DNA of 5,747 nucleotides, taken from the NCBI GenBank assembly GCA_030642995.1, contig DAOWMR010000206.1, positions 1-5,747 of the forward strand. The letters are read 5' to 3'. A model generated the notes under the pieces. It saw only the letters and a program-made list of their open reading frames with translations. It had not been told where the DNA came from and did no database searches. Shown here in pieces: positions 5,746-5,747 of this stretch; position 1 is the stretch's first letter, and every line of letters starts with the position of its first letter. The position numbers were made by a program, and so were the translations under genes. This stretch comes from Spirochaetales bacterium. Lineage in GTDB: Bacteria; Spirochaetota; Spirochaetia; DSM-27196; SLST01.

Positions 5746-5747
5746 CC

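Noticed and set aside
1..5747. tRNA, rRNA, CRISPR array, insertion sequence or phage genes
   Set aside because: No regular repeat-spacer series, terminal inverted repeats, transposase motifs or cloverleaf-like sequences were seen; the window is filled by ordinary chromosomal genes.

Overview
The window carries six protein genes and no recognisable RNA gene, mobile element or CRISPR array. It looks like ordinary chromosome from a Gram-negative bacterium of moderately high GC (judged by eye). A lipobox glycosidase, a small exported protein rich in predicted beta strands and strong purine-rich Shine-Dalgarno sites fit a diderm. A free-living or host-associated spirochaete is my best guess, but nothing here proves the phylum.

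Layout. (1) 8-856 (+) is a polytopic membrane protein of unknown function whose 5' end lies at the window edge. (2) 866-1537 (-) converges on it with a 9-bp gap and encodes a membrane CTP-dependent lipid kinase of the dolichol/phytol/diacylglycerol kinase family. (3) 1538-1715 is an AT-rich divergent intergenic region with a plausible sigma70-type promoter and four copies of AGTTGT. (4) 1716-3077 (+) is a GH3 beta-N-acetylhexosaminidase (NagZ type) with a lipoprotein signal. (5) 3082-4536 (+) is a GH29 alpha-L-fucosidase that starts 4 bp after the GH3 stop, with its ribosome binding site inside the GH3 3' end. (6) 4574-5137 (+) is a small exported protein, probably outer-membrane or periplasmic, behind a perfect TATAAT. 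(7) 5160-5741 (+) is a soluble protein with a lysine/serine-rich N-terminal tail and a helical body. It ends in a 20-bp tandem duplication at the window edge that changes the reading frame.

How they may work together. GH3 and GH29 form a tight two-gene operon that would remove terminal GlcNAc (or GalNAc) and fucose from fucosylated glycans. The GH3 enzyme appears surface- or periplasm-anchored, whereas the GH29 enzyme has no visible signal peptide, so the two may act in different compartments. The last two genes may form a second unit. The lipid kinase is transcribed away from the glycosidases and has no obvious link to them.

No convincing novel system was found. The points most worth a second look are the frame-changing duplication at the end of the last gene, the split-compartment glycosidase pair, and the repeated heptamers in the divergent promoter region.
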